NCBI GenBank assembly: GCA_945913015.1
Contig: CAMECH010000013.1
Coordinates: 1 to 64,000, forward strand
Origin: an uncultured Bacteroides sp.
GTDB taxonomy: Bacteria > Bacillota > Clostridia > Lachnospirales > Lachnospiraceae
Length of the DNA stretch: 64,000 bases
Direction of reading: 5' to 3'
Both the position numbers and the translations under genes were made by a program. The notes under the pieces were generated by a model. That model saw only the letters and a list, made by a program, of their open reading frames with translations, had not been told where the DNA came from and searched no databases. Positions 54,467 through 63,579 of this stretch are shown piece after piece. Positions within the stretch are counted from its first letter, which is position 1, and each line of letters begins with the position of its first letter.

Positions 54467-55153
54467 CTAAAAAAATCTTCTCTGCGCCTGCTCACTATCC
54501 GGTGCATTTTTAAAAAGATTCTTACTATGCGCATTTAAATAAACTCCATATTTTGTTGTATCCTTAGTAATGTAAGCAGTTGCTCCGACTAAAGTATAGT
54601 CTGCAACCCTGATTCCATTACTTATGGTGGAATTAGCACCTATAAAAGAGTTGGCACCTATGGTTACATATCCTGCAATCATTGAGCCTATTGCCACAAA
54701 AGAGCAGTCCTGTATTTTTGTATCATGACCTATACATACGCCTGATCCAAGATATACCCCTGCCCCAATCTGACATCCTGGTTGTATTACTACATTTTCC
54801 ATAATAAAACAATTTTCCCCAATTTGAGTATTCTCAAAGAAACGACTAGATAAGTCAATATATGATGCCAGATGATATCCTCTTTCCTTTAACCACTGCA
54901 TTTTTTGTGCTCTTATTCTATTCATGTCCTTGTAGCCTATTGCAACAAACGCATCATATTCCTCGGGAGGATAAATCTTTTCGCATTGTTCTGATGTCAC
55001 CACCGGCAATCCGCATAAAGTATCTTCCTTTTTATACTCTGCATCAACCACAAAGCCTGCAACTTCCCATTCGCTGCGTTCTTTAAAATATATGTTGACC
55101 ATAAATGCATAATCTGAAGTACCGAATATAAATAACTTTCTGCTTTTAACCAC
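54467..55153 (-). CDS. Hexapeptide-repeat acyltransferase, NeuD/PglD-like
   Basis: The 228-residue protein has the N-terminal nucleotide-sugar-binding fold (KLFIFGTSDYAFMVNIYF). A left-handed beta helix follows, with repeated I-G-x-x-x-x elements (IGENCFIMENVVIQPGCQIG; GSMIAGYVTIGANSFIGANS). NeuD and PglD move an acetyl group to a sugar O or N. The start is GTG 55153 behind GGAGG, immediately after the SDR stop. In this operon, the donor could be the product of the ACP-MaoC-SDR set, with the 4-amino sugar as acceptor. Confidence 0.85.
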   Translation of the reverse strand: MVKSRKLFIFGTSDYAFMVNIYFKERSEWEVAGFVVDAEYKKEDTLCGLPVVTSEQCEKIYPPEEYDAFVAIGYKDMNRIRAQKMQWLKERGYHLASYIDLSSRFFENTQIGENCFIMENVVIQPGCQIGAGVYLGSGVCIGHDTKIQDCSFVAIGSMIAGYVTIGANSFIGANSTISNGIRVADYTLVGATAYITKDTTKYGVYLNAHSKNLFKNAPDSEQAQRRFF

Positions 55154-55882
55154 TTATTTGCCTCCGGTAATTACAATATTTTCTCCTGTTAGCCCATCTG
55201 ACCCCGGTGACAAAAGAAATTCCAAAACAGGTATAACCTCTTCTATACGCAGGTTTCTCTTTTTAGGACTGTTCATTGCATTTTGCTCTACAATCAGTTC
55301 CGGAAGTCTTTCGAGGAATTTGGTCTCCGTCATCTCCGGCGATACAAGATTAAACTGGATTTCCTTATTTGCATATTCCGTTGCAACAGCACGAACCAAT
55401 CCCACAAGGGCATATTTTTCCGTTACATAATCACTTAAATATCCCGGAGGAGTATTATTTGTACATGAAGATGCCATTACAACCACCTTGCCTTTTTTCA
55501 TTTTTACCATGTTGGGCAAAAATCTCTGCAACGTCATTACCAGCGTTCTTAATGAAACATCCAGTCTTTCCTGATATTTCTCCCACATTATATTGCGGAA
55601 TTTATCCGCCTTAATCTGTACGGACGGAATATGCACAATGTGTACCGGATGTCCTCCGTCTGACTCCACGGCATTCAGCAAATCAACAGTGTCACTCGCA
55701 TTCGTCAAATCAGCATAATACCACTTTAGCTTATCTCCCACCTCTTCGCTGAGAACATCCATTTTATCACTATGGTGATAATAATGTGCAAATATGCGGC
55801 TATAATTTTTATGTACTTTTCTTATAAGCTCCTGTCCAAAATCTGAGGAACCACCTAACACCAGTAATTCTTTATCAGTCAT
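55154..55882 (-). CDS. Short-chain dehydrogenase/reductase, FabG-like
   Basis: The 242-residue classical SDR has GGSSDFGQEL (residues 10-19) for cofactor, catalytic Ser138/139 in VVMASSCTN and Y152-V-T-E-K156. The C-terminal GSDGLTGENIVITGG is FabG-like. It overlaps the MaoC gene by eight bases. Adjacent ACP and hydratase suggest that it reduces a 3-ketoacyl-ACP, or a related beta-keto group. The absence of the usual NNAG tetrapeptide (here VHIPS) is a departure from standard FabG. Confidence 0.85.
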   Translation of the reverse strand: MTDKELLVLGGSSDFGQELIRKVHKNYSRIFAHYYHHSDKMDVLSEEVGDKLKWYYADLTNASDTVDLLNAVESDGGHPVHIVHIPSVQIKADKFRNIMWEKYQERLDVSLRTLVMTLQRFLPNMVKMKKGKVVVMASSCTNNTPPGYLSDYVTEKYALVGLVRAVATEYANKEIQFNLVSPEMTETKFLERLPELIVEQNAMNSPKKRNLRIEEVIPVLEFLLSPGSDGLTGENIVITGGK

Positions 55883-56294
55883 CCATGCATCCTACTTTCA
55901 TTTTACCTTTATATACCTTTTGCTGTTCACTGTTATATACTGTTATTTTAAGTTCGATAAAGCGAAATAAGTCGTTTTTTCCTGTAACTTCACCATATAC
56001 TTTTAATTCTTCCCCAACATAAGCCGGTTTTAAAAATTTTCCTTCCATAGAGTGAATCAGACTCTTCTCGCCCGGCAAATACATTCCTGCAACCGTCGAC
56101 ATAAATGATGCAGTCAGCATACCATAAACAACTCTGCCTTTAAATCCTTTTTTCACTGCAAAATCATTATTGGTATGCAATGGATTTTTATCTCCTGTAA
56201 TATTTAAAAAGCTGTCCATAATCTCAGGTGTAATACTTACATCAAAACTACACTGCATTCCAATCTCAATCTCTTCAAAGCTCAGCGAATTCAT
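55875..56294 (-). CDS. MaoC-type (R)-hydratase/dehydratase
   Basis: The 139-residue hot-dog fold protein has the hydratase-2 motif with D35 and H40 (ITGDKNPLHTNNDFA), followed by KGFKGRVVYGMLTASFMS. MaoC proteins hydrate enoyl thioesters or dehydrate 3-hydroxyacyl thioesters. Its ATG overlaps the stop of the ACP gene by four bases, which is strong evidence that it works on that carrier. Confidence 0.88.
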   Translation of the reverse strand: MNSLSFEEIEIGMQCSFDVSITPEIMDSFLNITGDKNPLHTNNDFAVKKGFKGRVVYGMLTASFMSTVAGMYLPGEKSLIHSMEGKFLKPAYVGEELKVYGEVTGKNDLFRFIELKITVYNSEQQKVYKGKMKVGCMDD

Positions 56295-56536
56295 TTTCTC
56301 GTTTTCTCCTGTATAGCATCCGCCATATCTCCAACCTTTTTCATCTCCATTACTTCATCCATGGTAAATTTTACTTTAAAAGATGCTTCTATGGCCGTCA
56401 CTAAATTGATATGTTCAAAACTGTCCCAATCCTCTATATCATTTGCTGTTGTATCATCAGTTACAATAATTTCATCATCATCAAATACTTGTCTAAATAT
56501 TCCGTTTAATTTATCAAATACTTCATCTCTATTCAT
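56291..56536 (-). CDS. Acyl carrier protein
   Basis: This 81-residue acidic carrier has the 4-phosphopantetheine Ser39 in DWDSFEHINLV. The Phe after Ser in place of Leu is typical of specialised carriers rather than the fatty-acid AcpP. Its start overlaps the FkbH-like gene by eight bases, and its own stop overlaps the MaoC gene. It should carry the acyl group made by the flanking enzymes. Confidence 0.9.
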   Translation of the reverse strand: MNRDEVFDKLNGIFRQVFDDDEIIVTDDTTANDIEDWDSFEHINLVTAIEASFKVKFTMDEVMEMKKVGDMADAIQEKTRK

Positions 56537-58322
56537 TCCCTATACCTCCAATTTGAATAACTTTATTTTTATTTACATAGTCATCGGTAAGATCTAACTG
56601 CCACTCAGTGTTTCCTATGTCATCTCCGTGTATCTTTTCAAATCCCTGCAATTGATAAAAGTCCTTAACCATAGCATTTTTAGCAGTTGGATAATAGCTG
56701 CCCTTTATGTATTTTAATCCCATTTCACGGCATTTTGCAACCATCACATCCATCATTGCAAATTCCATATTTCTCTTTAATACTCTGCAGCTCATAAGCC
56801 ACAACTCAATATGACATTCATTTTCCATGATGTGCCCTATAACAACCGACACGACTCCGTTATCACCGAACTTATCTTCCAGTCTTCCACACAGCGTAAT
56901 ATAATCAGAACTATTGGATATCTCTTCAAGTTCACTCTGTGTGTATCTTCTTGTTGTAAGATTGAATTGATTACTTTTATTCGTCAATTGAGCTATTCGA
57001 GCCATATAAACGGGTGTAAACGCTTCAATTGTTGCTTTCATTTCCAGCGATTGCAGATATTCCTCATAATTATCACATGAAACTTGAAGCTTGCTTCTTT
57101 CTGCATTCTGTTTATACATTTTATTACGATTTAAATCATCTTTCGATAGTGTTGTGACTTCAAAAAAGCCTGAACGATCAATAACTTCAATATAATGCTC
57201 CACTCTTTCCAAATCAGGTGCACTTACCTTTGGAAATTTTCTTTTGACAATGTCACGTTCCATTGGATTATCATCAACTAATACAAGACTTTCCGGTAAC
57301 ACATTCAAGTCCGAAGCTATTTCCTCAAAATTATCGCTTTTAGGCTTCCAATTTGCCTTAATTTCCACAAAATCATCCGGTTTTAATTCACTGTTTGGAT
57401 GATTAAGTCCCTTAACTGCATTTTCATAATCATTTTTTGAATTTATACTTAATATTACACCCAGCTGCTGATGTGATTTTATATACTTCTGGAATTCACT
57501 GTATGCCTGCCCGGCTGCTTCTTCCGGTCCCAAAGCAATGTTTTCCGCACCATCATCACCAATAGTGCCTCCCCACAAAGTATTGTCCAAATCCAACACA
57601 AGTCCCTTCTTATTTTTACCTAATATTGACTTGATAATGTTTGCTATATTGTATGACAAAAGTGGAATTGCAGGTATGCTGAGTGCATATTTATACATAT
57701 ACCAATAAAATGGATCCGCCCAAGCCTTTAGTCCGTAATCTGCAGCCAAATAATTTATATCGCAAATATAAAAATTATCGTGCATCTGTGCATAAGCATA
57801 AAACTCTGCATTCAAGTGATTGATATAATTAATTGTTCCATGTATGTCACTGCTGTCTTTATTGCCCATCAGTCGGTAATATGGCATTTCAAAATTATTC
57901 TGAATTATAGGGCAATGATATTTAACAGTTAACTGATCCCACATTTTCACAAATTTTTGAGATTCATTACTTAGCATTCTGTCAATTTCATCTTCTGAAT
58001 CCATTATCGTAGGGAGCTTCTCAATATTTCGATTTGAAGTATGGATGTATATAATATCCGGTTGAAATGACTCCAACTGTTCATTCGGAAACATTGCATC
58101 CTGATAGTACTGGTTATATTCAGACTCATAAAAAGTCGGTCGTATTCCATTATTTAAAAGAAATAATTCCAATACCAACAGAACATCCCTGGTTGTTGAG
58201 CCACCAAGAAGCGCAATTTTTTTATCAATAAAATCACTCTCATTTTCTAACAATTGTCTCTTTATTCTTTTCTTATTACTGATAATAAAATCTGCATCAA
58301 ACGGATACTCTAATTCTTTCAT
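56529..58322 (-). CDS. FkbH-like HAD-IIIC protein with N-terminal SGNH-like and C-terminal GNAT domains
   Basis: The protein has 597 residues from ATG 58322 behind GAGG; a GTG two codons earlier is possible. About 35-230 resemble the SGNH-like N-terminal domain of FkbH proteins (LLGGSTTRDVLLVLELF). The HAD phosphatase core follows, with VLDLDNTLWGG (DxDxT near residue 246) and VLVDDNPMERDIVKR. About 440-580 look like a GNAT acyltransferase. FkbH enzymes load 1,3-bisphosphoglycerate as glyceryl onto an ACP, with loss of phosphate. The adjacent ACP supports a glyceryl or C3 starter. Confidence 0.88.
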   Translation of the reverse strand: MKELEYPFDADFIISNKKRIKRQLLENESDFIDKKIALLGGSTTRDVLLVLELFLLNNGIRPTFYESEYNQYYQDAMFPNEQLESFQPDIIYIHTSNRNIEKLPTIMDSEDEIDRMLSNESQKFVKMWDQLTVKYHCPIIQNNFEMPYYRLMGNKDSSDIHGTINYINHLNAEFYAYAQMHDNFYICDINYLAADYGLKAWADPFYWYMYKYALSIPAIPLLSYNIANIIKSILGKNKKGLVLDLDNTLWGGTIGDDGAENIALGPEEAAGQAYSEFQKYIKSHQQLGVILSINSKNDYENAVKGLNHPNSELKPDDFVEIKANWKPKSDNFEEIASDLNVLPESLVLVDDNPMERDIVKRKFPKVSAPDLERVEHYIEVIDRSGFFEVTTLSKDDLNRNKMYKQNAERSKLQVSCDNYEEYLQSLEMKATIEAFTPVYMARIAQLTNKSNQFNLTTRRYTQSELEEISNSSDYITLCGRLEDKFGDNGVVSVVIGHIMENECHIELWLMSCRVLKRNMEFAMMDVMVAKCREMGLKYIKGSYYPTAKNAMVKDFYQLQGFEKIHGDDIGNTEWQLDLTDDYVNKNKVIQIGGIGNE

Positions 58323-58363
58323 GTACACCTCTATACTTAATCAGCCATATAAAAATGACTTAA

Positions 58364-59317
58364 TCATAACATTTTTTCTTTATGCTCATAATTTTTCTGA
58401 ACAGGATTTCCATTCTCATCAAAGCGCTCCTCGCCAATAATAGACCAGTCATTACAATCATGGCATATTTCAGGAAGCTCAGCAAAACGATGTTCAACTT
58501 GAAGTTTCACCATTTTTTCGTTACGTATTTTCCATATTTCTTTTATACTATTTTCATTAACATTGCCCCATATAACACTTGCGTCTACATCACAAGCACA
58601 ATTAACCACGTTGCCATCCCATGTTATAGGACATATACCCACAGCGTAACCGCAGGCAATTCTATCTTTCTCCTCAATTTTGATGTCTTTAACACTTCCT
58701 CCCCAAGTAATCAATCTTCTCTTTGTTGTCCATGCCCCCCTTTCACGCCAATAATCCATTATTTTCTGTATTTCGTGCTTATTTTCTTCCATCTCCATTA
58801 CTTTGACTTCTATTTTTATGTTATCTAAGCCACGCTCTTTTTTTCTTTTTAATAAATGTTCTATATTTTTATATACGATATCTCTTTTAGCTCCTATACG
58901 AATTTTCTCGTATACCTCCGGCGAAAAGCCATCGCAATCAATACTTATAAAATCTATATTGGAATCTAACAGCATTTCTGCCATTTCTTCATCCAGCAAA
59001 GTTGCATTTGTGTTCATGCTAATATTTTTACAGCCTTTTTTCTTAGCATAATCTATCATATAATATAATTTAAACTTGCTTAATAACGGCTCCCCATAAT
59101 AATCCAGCCAAACTCTTGCATACGGGTTTTCATCCGCTATCTCATCAATTATTCTCCGGTATAATAATGAATTCATATACCCCCGTTTTCTTGTCAGCTT
59201 ATCATTAGAACAGGTTGTACAATTCAAGTTGCAGTAATTTCCTGTTTCTATTAAAACATTTAATGGAAAATCTCTTATTTGAAATTTTTCCTCCAGATTT
59301 TCAAGCTTTTCATACAT
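58364..59317 (-). CDS. Radical SAM/SPASM-domain protein
   Basis: The 317-residue protein has C29xxxC33xxC36 (GNYCNLNCTTCSNDK) for the 4Fe-4S cluster that cleaves S-adenosylmethionine. It continues with DYYGEPLL and NTNATLLDEE. The C-terminal SPASM part has C in CGYAVGICPITWDGNVVNCA and ICHDCNDW for auxiliary clusters. Its start overlaps the aminotransferase stop by eight bases. In this context a radical change of a sugar (deoxygenation, epimerisation) or of an acyl group is likely. Confidence 0.88.
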   Translation of the reverse strand: MYEKLENLEEKFQIRDFPLNVLIETGNYCNLNCTTCSNDKLTRKRGYMNSLLYRRIIDEIADENPYARVWLDYYGEPLLSKFKLYYMIDYAKKKGCKNISMNTNATLLDEEMAEMLLDSNIDFISIDCDGFSPEVYEKIRIGAKRDIVYKNIEHLLKRKKERGLDNIKIEVKVMEMEENKHEIQKIMDYWRERGAWTTKRRLITWGGSVKDIKIEEKDRIACGYAVGICPITWDGNVVNCACDVDASVIWGNVNENSIKEIWKIRNEKMVKLQVEHRFAELPEICHDCNDWSIIGEERFDENGNPVQKNYEHKEKML

Positions 59318-60473
59318 TATAATATTTCTCCTTTACTACATTATTTTTTATCCAGTTTAATGTTAAGATAATTACTTCTCGCAGTTCTTCTTCCGAAATC
59401 CCATAAAACAGCGGGAATCTCACAAGCCTTTCGCTCTCTTTCGTCGTATGGACATCTTCTCCGCTAAATCTTCCGTATTTCATTCCCGCCTGAGACGAAT
59501 GAAGCGGGACAAAATGGAATACACACCCTATCTTATTTTCTCCCCGCATATAGTCAAGAAATTCTGTCCTCACTTCCAGATTCGGGAATTTAATCCAGAA
59601 CATATGCGCATTATGTACACATCCACCGGGCATGACCGGAAGTTCAATCAGTCCCTTTTCCTCAAGCGGTTTAAATGCATCGTAATATGTATTCCATGTT
59701 TTTATGCGGTTTTCATTAATTTCATCAGCCCTTTTAAGCTGCGGCCACAGATACGCTGCATTCAACTCACTTGGAAGATATGACGAGCCCAGGTCAACCC
59801 AGCTGTATTTATCCACTTCGCCGCGGAAGAACTTAGAACGGTCTGTTCCCTTTTCCCACAATATCTCTGCCCGTTCAATATATTTCTCATCATTTATCAG
59901 AAGCGCTCCGCCTTCACCCATTGTATAATTTTTCGTATCATGGAAGCTGTAACATCCAAGCGTCCCCAGTGTTCCAAGATACCTGCCCTTGTATGATGAC
60001 ATAACTCCCTGAGCGGCATCCTCCACAATTGGAAGATTATATTTTTTAGCCAATTCCATAATTGAGTCCATTTCACAGGCAACTCCTGCATAATGGACAA
60101 CAACAATTGCCCTGGTTTTATCTGTAATCGCCTGCTCAATCAGCCGCTCATCTATGTTCATTGTATCCGGGCGTATATCCACAAATATAATCTTAGCTCC
60201 CTGTCTTGCAAACGCATTTGCTGTTGTTACAAATGTGTAAGACGGCATTATGACTTCGTCTCCCGGCTTAATATCAAGAAGCATCGCAGTCATTTCAAGT
60301 GCTGAAGTGCATGATGTCGTAAGCAGCACTTTTTTAGTGCAAAACCTCTTTTCCATCCATTCGCTGCAAAGTTTAGTATATCTGCCGTTTCCCGACAGTT
60401 TGTTATCCTCAATAGCAGATTTTATGCACTCCAAAGATTCTTCCAAACAAATTGCTTTATTAAATGGTATCAT
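59310..60473 (-). CDS. dTDP-4-amino-4,6-dideoxygalactose transaminase-like (WecE/RffA) aminotransferase
   Basis: The 387-residue DegT/DnrJ/EryC1 aminotransferase is strikingly like E. coli WecE/RffA over its length: IPFNKAICLEESLECIKSAI, LLTTSCTSALEMTAMLLDI, TDKTRAIVVVHYAGVACEMD, and the PLP lysine K181 in SFHDTKNYT. WecE converts dTDP-4-keto-6-deoxy-D-glucose to the 4-amino sugar (Fuc4N). The C-terminal HTTKESERLVRFPLFYGIS is conserved. AAGGAG lies six bases before the ATG. It is first of the tight group that runs to the ACP and beyond, so the amino group is probably later acylated. Confidence 0.88.
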   Translation of the reverse strand: MIPFNKAICLEESLECIKSAIEDNKLSGNGRYTKLCSEWMEKRFCTKKVLLTTSCTSALEMTAMLLDIKPGDEVIMPSYTFVTTANAFARQGAKIIFVDIRPDTMNIDERLIEQAITDKTRAIVVVHYAGVACEMDSIMELAKKYNLPIVEDAAQGVMSSYKGRYLGTLGTLGCYSFHDTKNYTMGEGGALLINDEKYIERAEILWEKGTDRSKFFRGEVDKYSWVDLGSSYLPSELNAAYLWPQLKRADEINENRIKTWNTYYDAFKPLEEKGLIELPVMPGGCVHNAHMFWIKFPNLEVRTEFLDYMRGENKIGCVFHFVPLHSSQAGMKYGRFSGEDVHTTKESERLVRFPLFYGISEEELREVIILTLNWIKNNVVKEKYYNV

Positions 60474-60486
60474 GGCGGTCTCCTTA

Positions 60487-62397
60487 TTAATCTATCTGTG
60501 TATCCTTAAACCTCTTAATTGAAAGCTCCGTTATATCCAATATCCGCCTGCTGGCAGCCTCAACACTGTATTCCAATGCCTTTTCTTTCATCAGCTCACT
60601 CTGTTTCTCATTAAAAGCTACGTCAGTCTTTAATCTTCGCAGACGCATCATCATATCGTTGTATCCGTGAGTACAGTTTTCTTTACCAATCCAAAGTCTG
60701 CCGGCTGATCCTATATCGTTAGTAAGAACTGGAAGTCCCGACAGCATAGCCCATGCAATGGTTGTTCCTCCGCCTAATCTGTCGGGGTTTACATATACAT
60801 CTATAAGCCTGTACAATTCCATAAGATTACTTTCGTATCTTACAAATTCTATCTGCTTTGTTATAACAAGCTCAGCATAATTTCTCTGTATGTATGCATC
60901 TGAAGCAGTTCCTACAATCACCCACTTCAACTCCGAATCTCTTTTCAGTTCACTGCAGACCACATCCGAAAATTCTGGAGAAAGATCATACTGCATACGG
61001 TTTCCAACTGTTATCACTATGAAATCACTTTCTTTCCAACCATAGTCTGAGCGCTTCCTCTCATTGAGTACATCAGGTGCAGGAATCATTGCGCCACGAT
61101 ATTCAACTATCGAATCCTCACATTCTGTCCATGGATATTTTGTATTCAGTTCAAGTAAATACTGCTTGTCCGGGCATGCAATGCAGTGATGATAGCCCGA
61201 TGAAGCAAGTGAAGAAACTGTAGGTATGCTGAGTATCGGGAACATATCATACAAAATCCGCGTCGCACATGTGCAATCCTCCTGATAATAAACAATCCTA
61301 TCCGGTGCGTATTCTATGACATTCCTCAGATGATTATTAATTCTGTCCGTCAGTGTGTTTCCTTCATTATAAACCAGCGCAACTTCCTCATCAAACACAT
61401 TTTTATTGCTTTCTGCATAGACTTCCGTCTTAATTCCTCCGCCAAAGCACCTGCCATCTGCAAAGAATTCGCCTCCGCCATAACATTTTGACTCAATAAA
61501 TACTGCCACTTCATATCCGTTGCGATTTAGCCAATTAGCAAGATTTGAAATAATTCCTGTTAAATGATAAGCTGCCCCGAAAACCGTATTTGCACATATT
61601 GCAACCCTGTTCTTATTCATAGCAGCCTGTCTGTCGGGAACACTGTACAGCTTTGATGCGCATTTATCAATAATTTCCCTCACATCTGTATAGTAATGCC
61701 TGTAACAGAAATCCGGACATCTCAATGTAACCCCTGCCATTACATTAAATGCCATAATATATACCCATTCCGGATACTTTTCTGCATTACTTTTCATTTG
61801 CCGGTAAAAATCCTGAAAAATTTCTTTATCACCGCAACCTGACATAAAAAGTATATATGCGCATACTGCCGTCGTCTTAAATCCTGCTTTTTCATAATAC
61901 AGCTCTTTTATTGCCTGTATTAATCCGTTCATATTTTCTTTGTTATCACTAAGAACGCTCACTATATAATTAATTGACTTCTCTGAATCTGCTGCGTTTT
62001 TTCCAAATTGACGAAGCATATCCGCTATTTCTGCCGGATTGTCAATGTCTGCCATACCACTTTGCATCAAAAATGGTCTGTACCCTTTGCATATAATCCT
62101 GTCTTCACCTATTAACAGTTTTGACTTTAACGTATCCGCTATTTCTGAAACTGCTGCTGCATTAAGCGTTCCAATCAGTACATAATCATATTTGTCTCCA
62201 TTATGTGCAAGCCATTCCGGTGAATATGCCGGTATTCCATACGGATTCCCGCCGACAGCCTTGTCTATAAATGCAATAACATTACAGTGTTTTACACTTC
62301 TTATCTGCTCAAAAAAGCAATATCCCGTTATATTCTCACCATAAATTACCACATTGGAATTGGATGGCAGGATTTTGGGGAAAATAATATCAATCAT
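60487..62397 (-). CDS. Glycosyltransferase: Rossmann-like N-terminal domain plus GT4
   Basis: This 636-residue protein has, at about residues 15-110, a Rossmann-type domain (NVVIYGENITGYCFFEQIRS ... VIAFIDKAVGGNPYGIPAYS) like that of PglD and some capsule enzymes. A helical stretch follows. From about 265 onward there is a GT-B glycosyltransferase (AICANTVFGAAYHLTGIISN; VTVGNRMQYDLSPEFSDVVC; VYVNPDRLGGGTTIAWAMLS). The gene at the right edge has a similar Rossmann domain. The ATG follows GAGGATTACTT. It transfers a sugar to an unknown acceptor. Confidence 0.82.
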   Translation of the reverse strand: MIDIIFPKILPSNSNVVIYGENITGYCFFEQIRSVKHCNVIAFIDKAVGGNPYGIPAYSPEWLAHNGDKYDYVLIGTLNAAAVSEIADTLKSKLLIGEDRIICKGYRPFLMQSGMADIDNPAEIADMLRQFGKNAADSEKSINYIVSVLSDNKENMNGLIQAIKELYYEKAGFKTTAVCAYILFMSGCGDKEIFQDFYRQMKSNAEKYPEWVYIMAFNVMAGVTLRCPDFCYRHYYTDVREIIDKCASKLYSVPDRQAAMNKNRVAICANTVFGAAYHLTGIISNLANWLNRNGYEVAVFIESKCYGGGEFFADGRCFGGGIKTEVYAESNKNVFDEEVALVYNEGNTLTDRINNHLRNVIEYAPDRIVYYQEDCTCATRILYDMFPILSIPTVSSLASSGYHHCIACPDKQYLLELNTKYPWTECEDSIVEYRGAMIPAPDVLNERKRSDYGWKESDFIVITVGNRMQYDLSPEFSDVVCSELKRDSELKWVIVGTASDAYIQRNYAELVITKQIEFVRYESNLMELYRLIDVYVNPDRLGGGTTIAWAMLSGLPVLTNDIGSAGRLWIGKENCTHGYNDMMMRLRRLKTDVAFNEKQSELMKEKALEYSVEAASRRILDITELSIKRFKDTQID

Positions 62398-62413
62398 AAG
62401 TAATCCTCAAATT

Positions 62414-63520
62414 CTATTCACAATTTAATTTATTAATTATCTTCTCCAGTTCATCTATTGATTTTGGCATGAACACCTCTTCTTCATAATAGGACTTAAA
62501 TCGCTTCATAAACTCATTCCATGTTTTGTCATACATATTCAGATAACCGCCCGAAATTCCGTATAGCAGGATAACCTTGCACTTTGATGAAAAAATCATC
62601 TTTGACGTAAGTACACATGAGGATGATGTTGTAACGAGCACCTTGTCATCCATATCCTGATTCATCATGCATATTTCCCATGGAATCTTCTTATCAAGTT
62701 TCATAAGATTTTTATCTTTATAGAATTCCCCTACACTTCTTGGATGAAGCTTTATTGTTATATTATCCTCCCCCGCAATCTCCATAAATTTAAGGAACAG
62801 TCTTCTCTCATTGCCGTTAAATCCATCCTCTTTAAAATACTGGTTAAATAGCAGGTACTTTTGTTCAAACACTGTATCGTCATATCCAAAAATATCGTTA
62901 TACAATTTCCTGTCATTAATATTTAATGCCGGTATTTTTTTGAGTGATATATCACGTCTGTTAGAAAATTTAGGCTGATACAGCAGCGTACATCTGACCT
63001 CATCCCCCGACAATATCTTTTTTCCAAACAATGCACATATTATTTTTTCAGCAATATGAATTTTACTTTTTGTTAATGCAGGTTTTGCATATGTTCCAAA
63101 GCCATCTTCATACTCATAAAGCCTCATTTTATGATTTTTACCAGAAAGACAGCCATATATTGCAATTGCAGCAATATCATCCAGATTCGATACAAAAAAT
63201 GCATCGTATCTTCCTAGCGAAAGCTTATATCTTTTCCATAATATGAATGCCGAAAAATTTCTATTTATGGCAATATTTATTTTTTCATTCCTCACAAATA
63301 CGCTGTTATTGTTTTTAGAATAATAATCCAATTCATTAATCACATTGATAGAATTAAACATATTTACAGCTTTTAATTTCGGAATCACTTCTGAAAAATC
63401 AGTCGAGTCATTAACAACAATATCTGCCTCCCAATCTGAAGTCAGCATATTTTTTTTGATATTGATTACATTTAACAACTGATACATTGTAGTACAAAAA
63501 AACAACGCCCGCTTTGCCAT
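62414..63520 (-). CDS. Putative GT-B transferase with bacterial sialyltransferase motifs (GT52/polysialyltransferase-like)
   Basis: The 368-residue protein shows the three motifs shared by several bacterial sialyltransferase families: an (D/E)-(D/E)-G motif (E138-D139-G140 in YEYEDGFGTYA), an HP motif (H259-P260 in IKLHPRS) and an SS motif (S299-S301 in TTSSSCVLTSKMIF). The start MAKRALFFCTTMYQLLNVIN is also typical of GT52-like proteins. The island makes a CMP-nonulosonic acid, so this protein could use it. The ATG has GGAGA upstream. Overall similarity cannot be tested here. Confidence 0.65.
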   Translation of the reverse strand: MAKRALFFCTTMYQLLNVINIKKNMLTSDWEADIVVNDSTDFSEVIPKLKAVNMFNSINVINELDYYSKNNNSVFVRNEKINIAINRNFSAFILWKRYKLSLGRYDAFFVSNLDDIAAIAIYGCLSGKNHKMRLYEYEDGFGTYAKPALTKSKIHIAEKIICALFGKKILSGDEVRCTLLYQPKFSNRRDISLKKIPALNINDRKLYNDIFGYDDTVFEQKYLLFNQYFKEDGFNGNERRLFLKFMEIAGEDNITIKLHPRSVGEFYKDKNLMKLDKKIPWEICMMNQDMDDKVLVTTSSSCVLTSKMIFSSKCKVILLYGISGGYLNMYDKTWNEFMKRFKSYYEEEVFMPKSIDELEKIINKLNCE

Positions 63521-63579
63521 TTAATTCTCCATTCCAAGTCTTTAAGTCTCTAAGTTTTTAAGTTGCTTCTTTTTATACT

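Noticed and set aside
59310-60473. Assignment of this aminotransferase as PseC of the pseudaminic pathway
   Set aside because: It matches WecE/RffA over its whole length, including the HTTKESERL end, and it sits in the ACP operon about 11 kb away from the pse genes.
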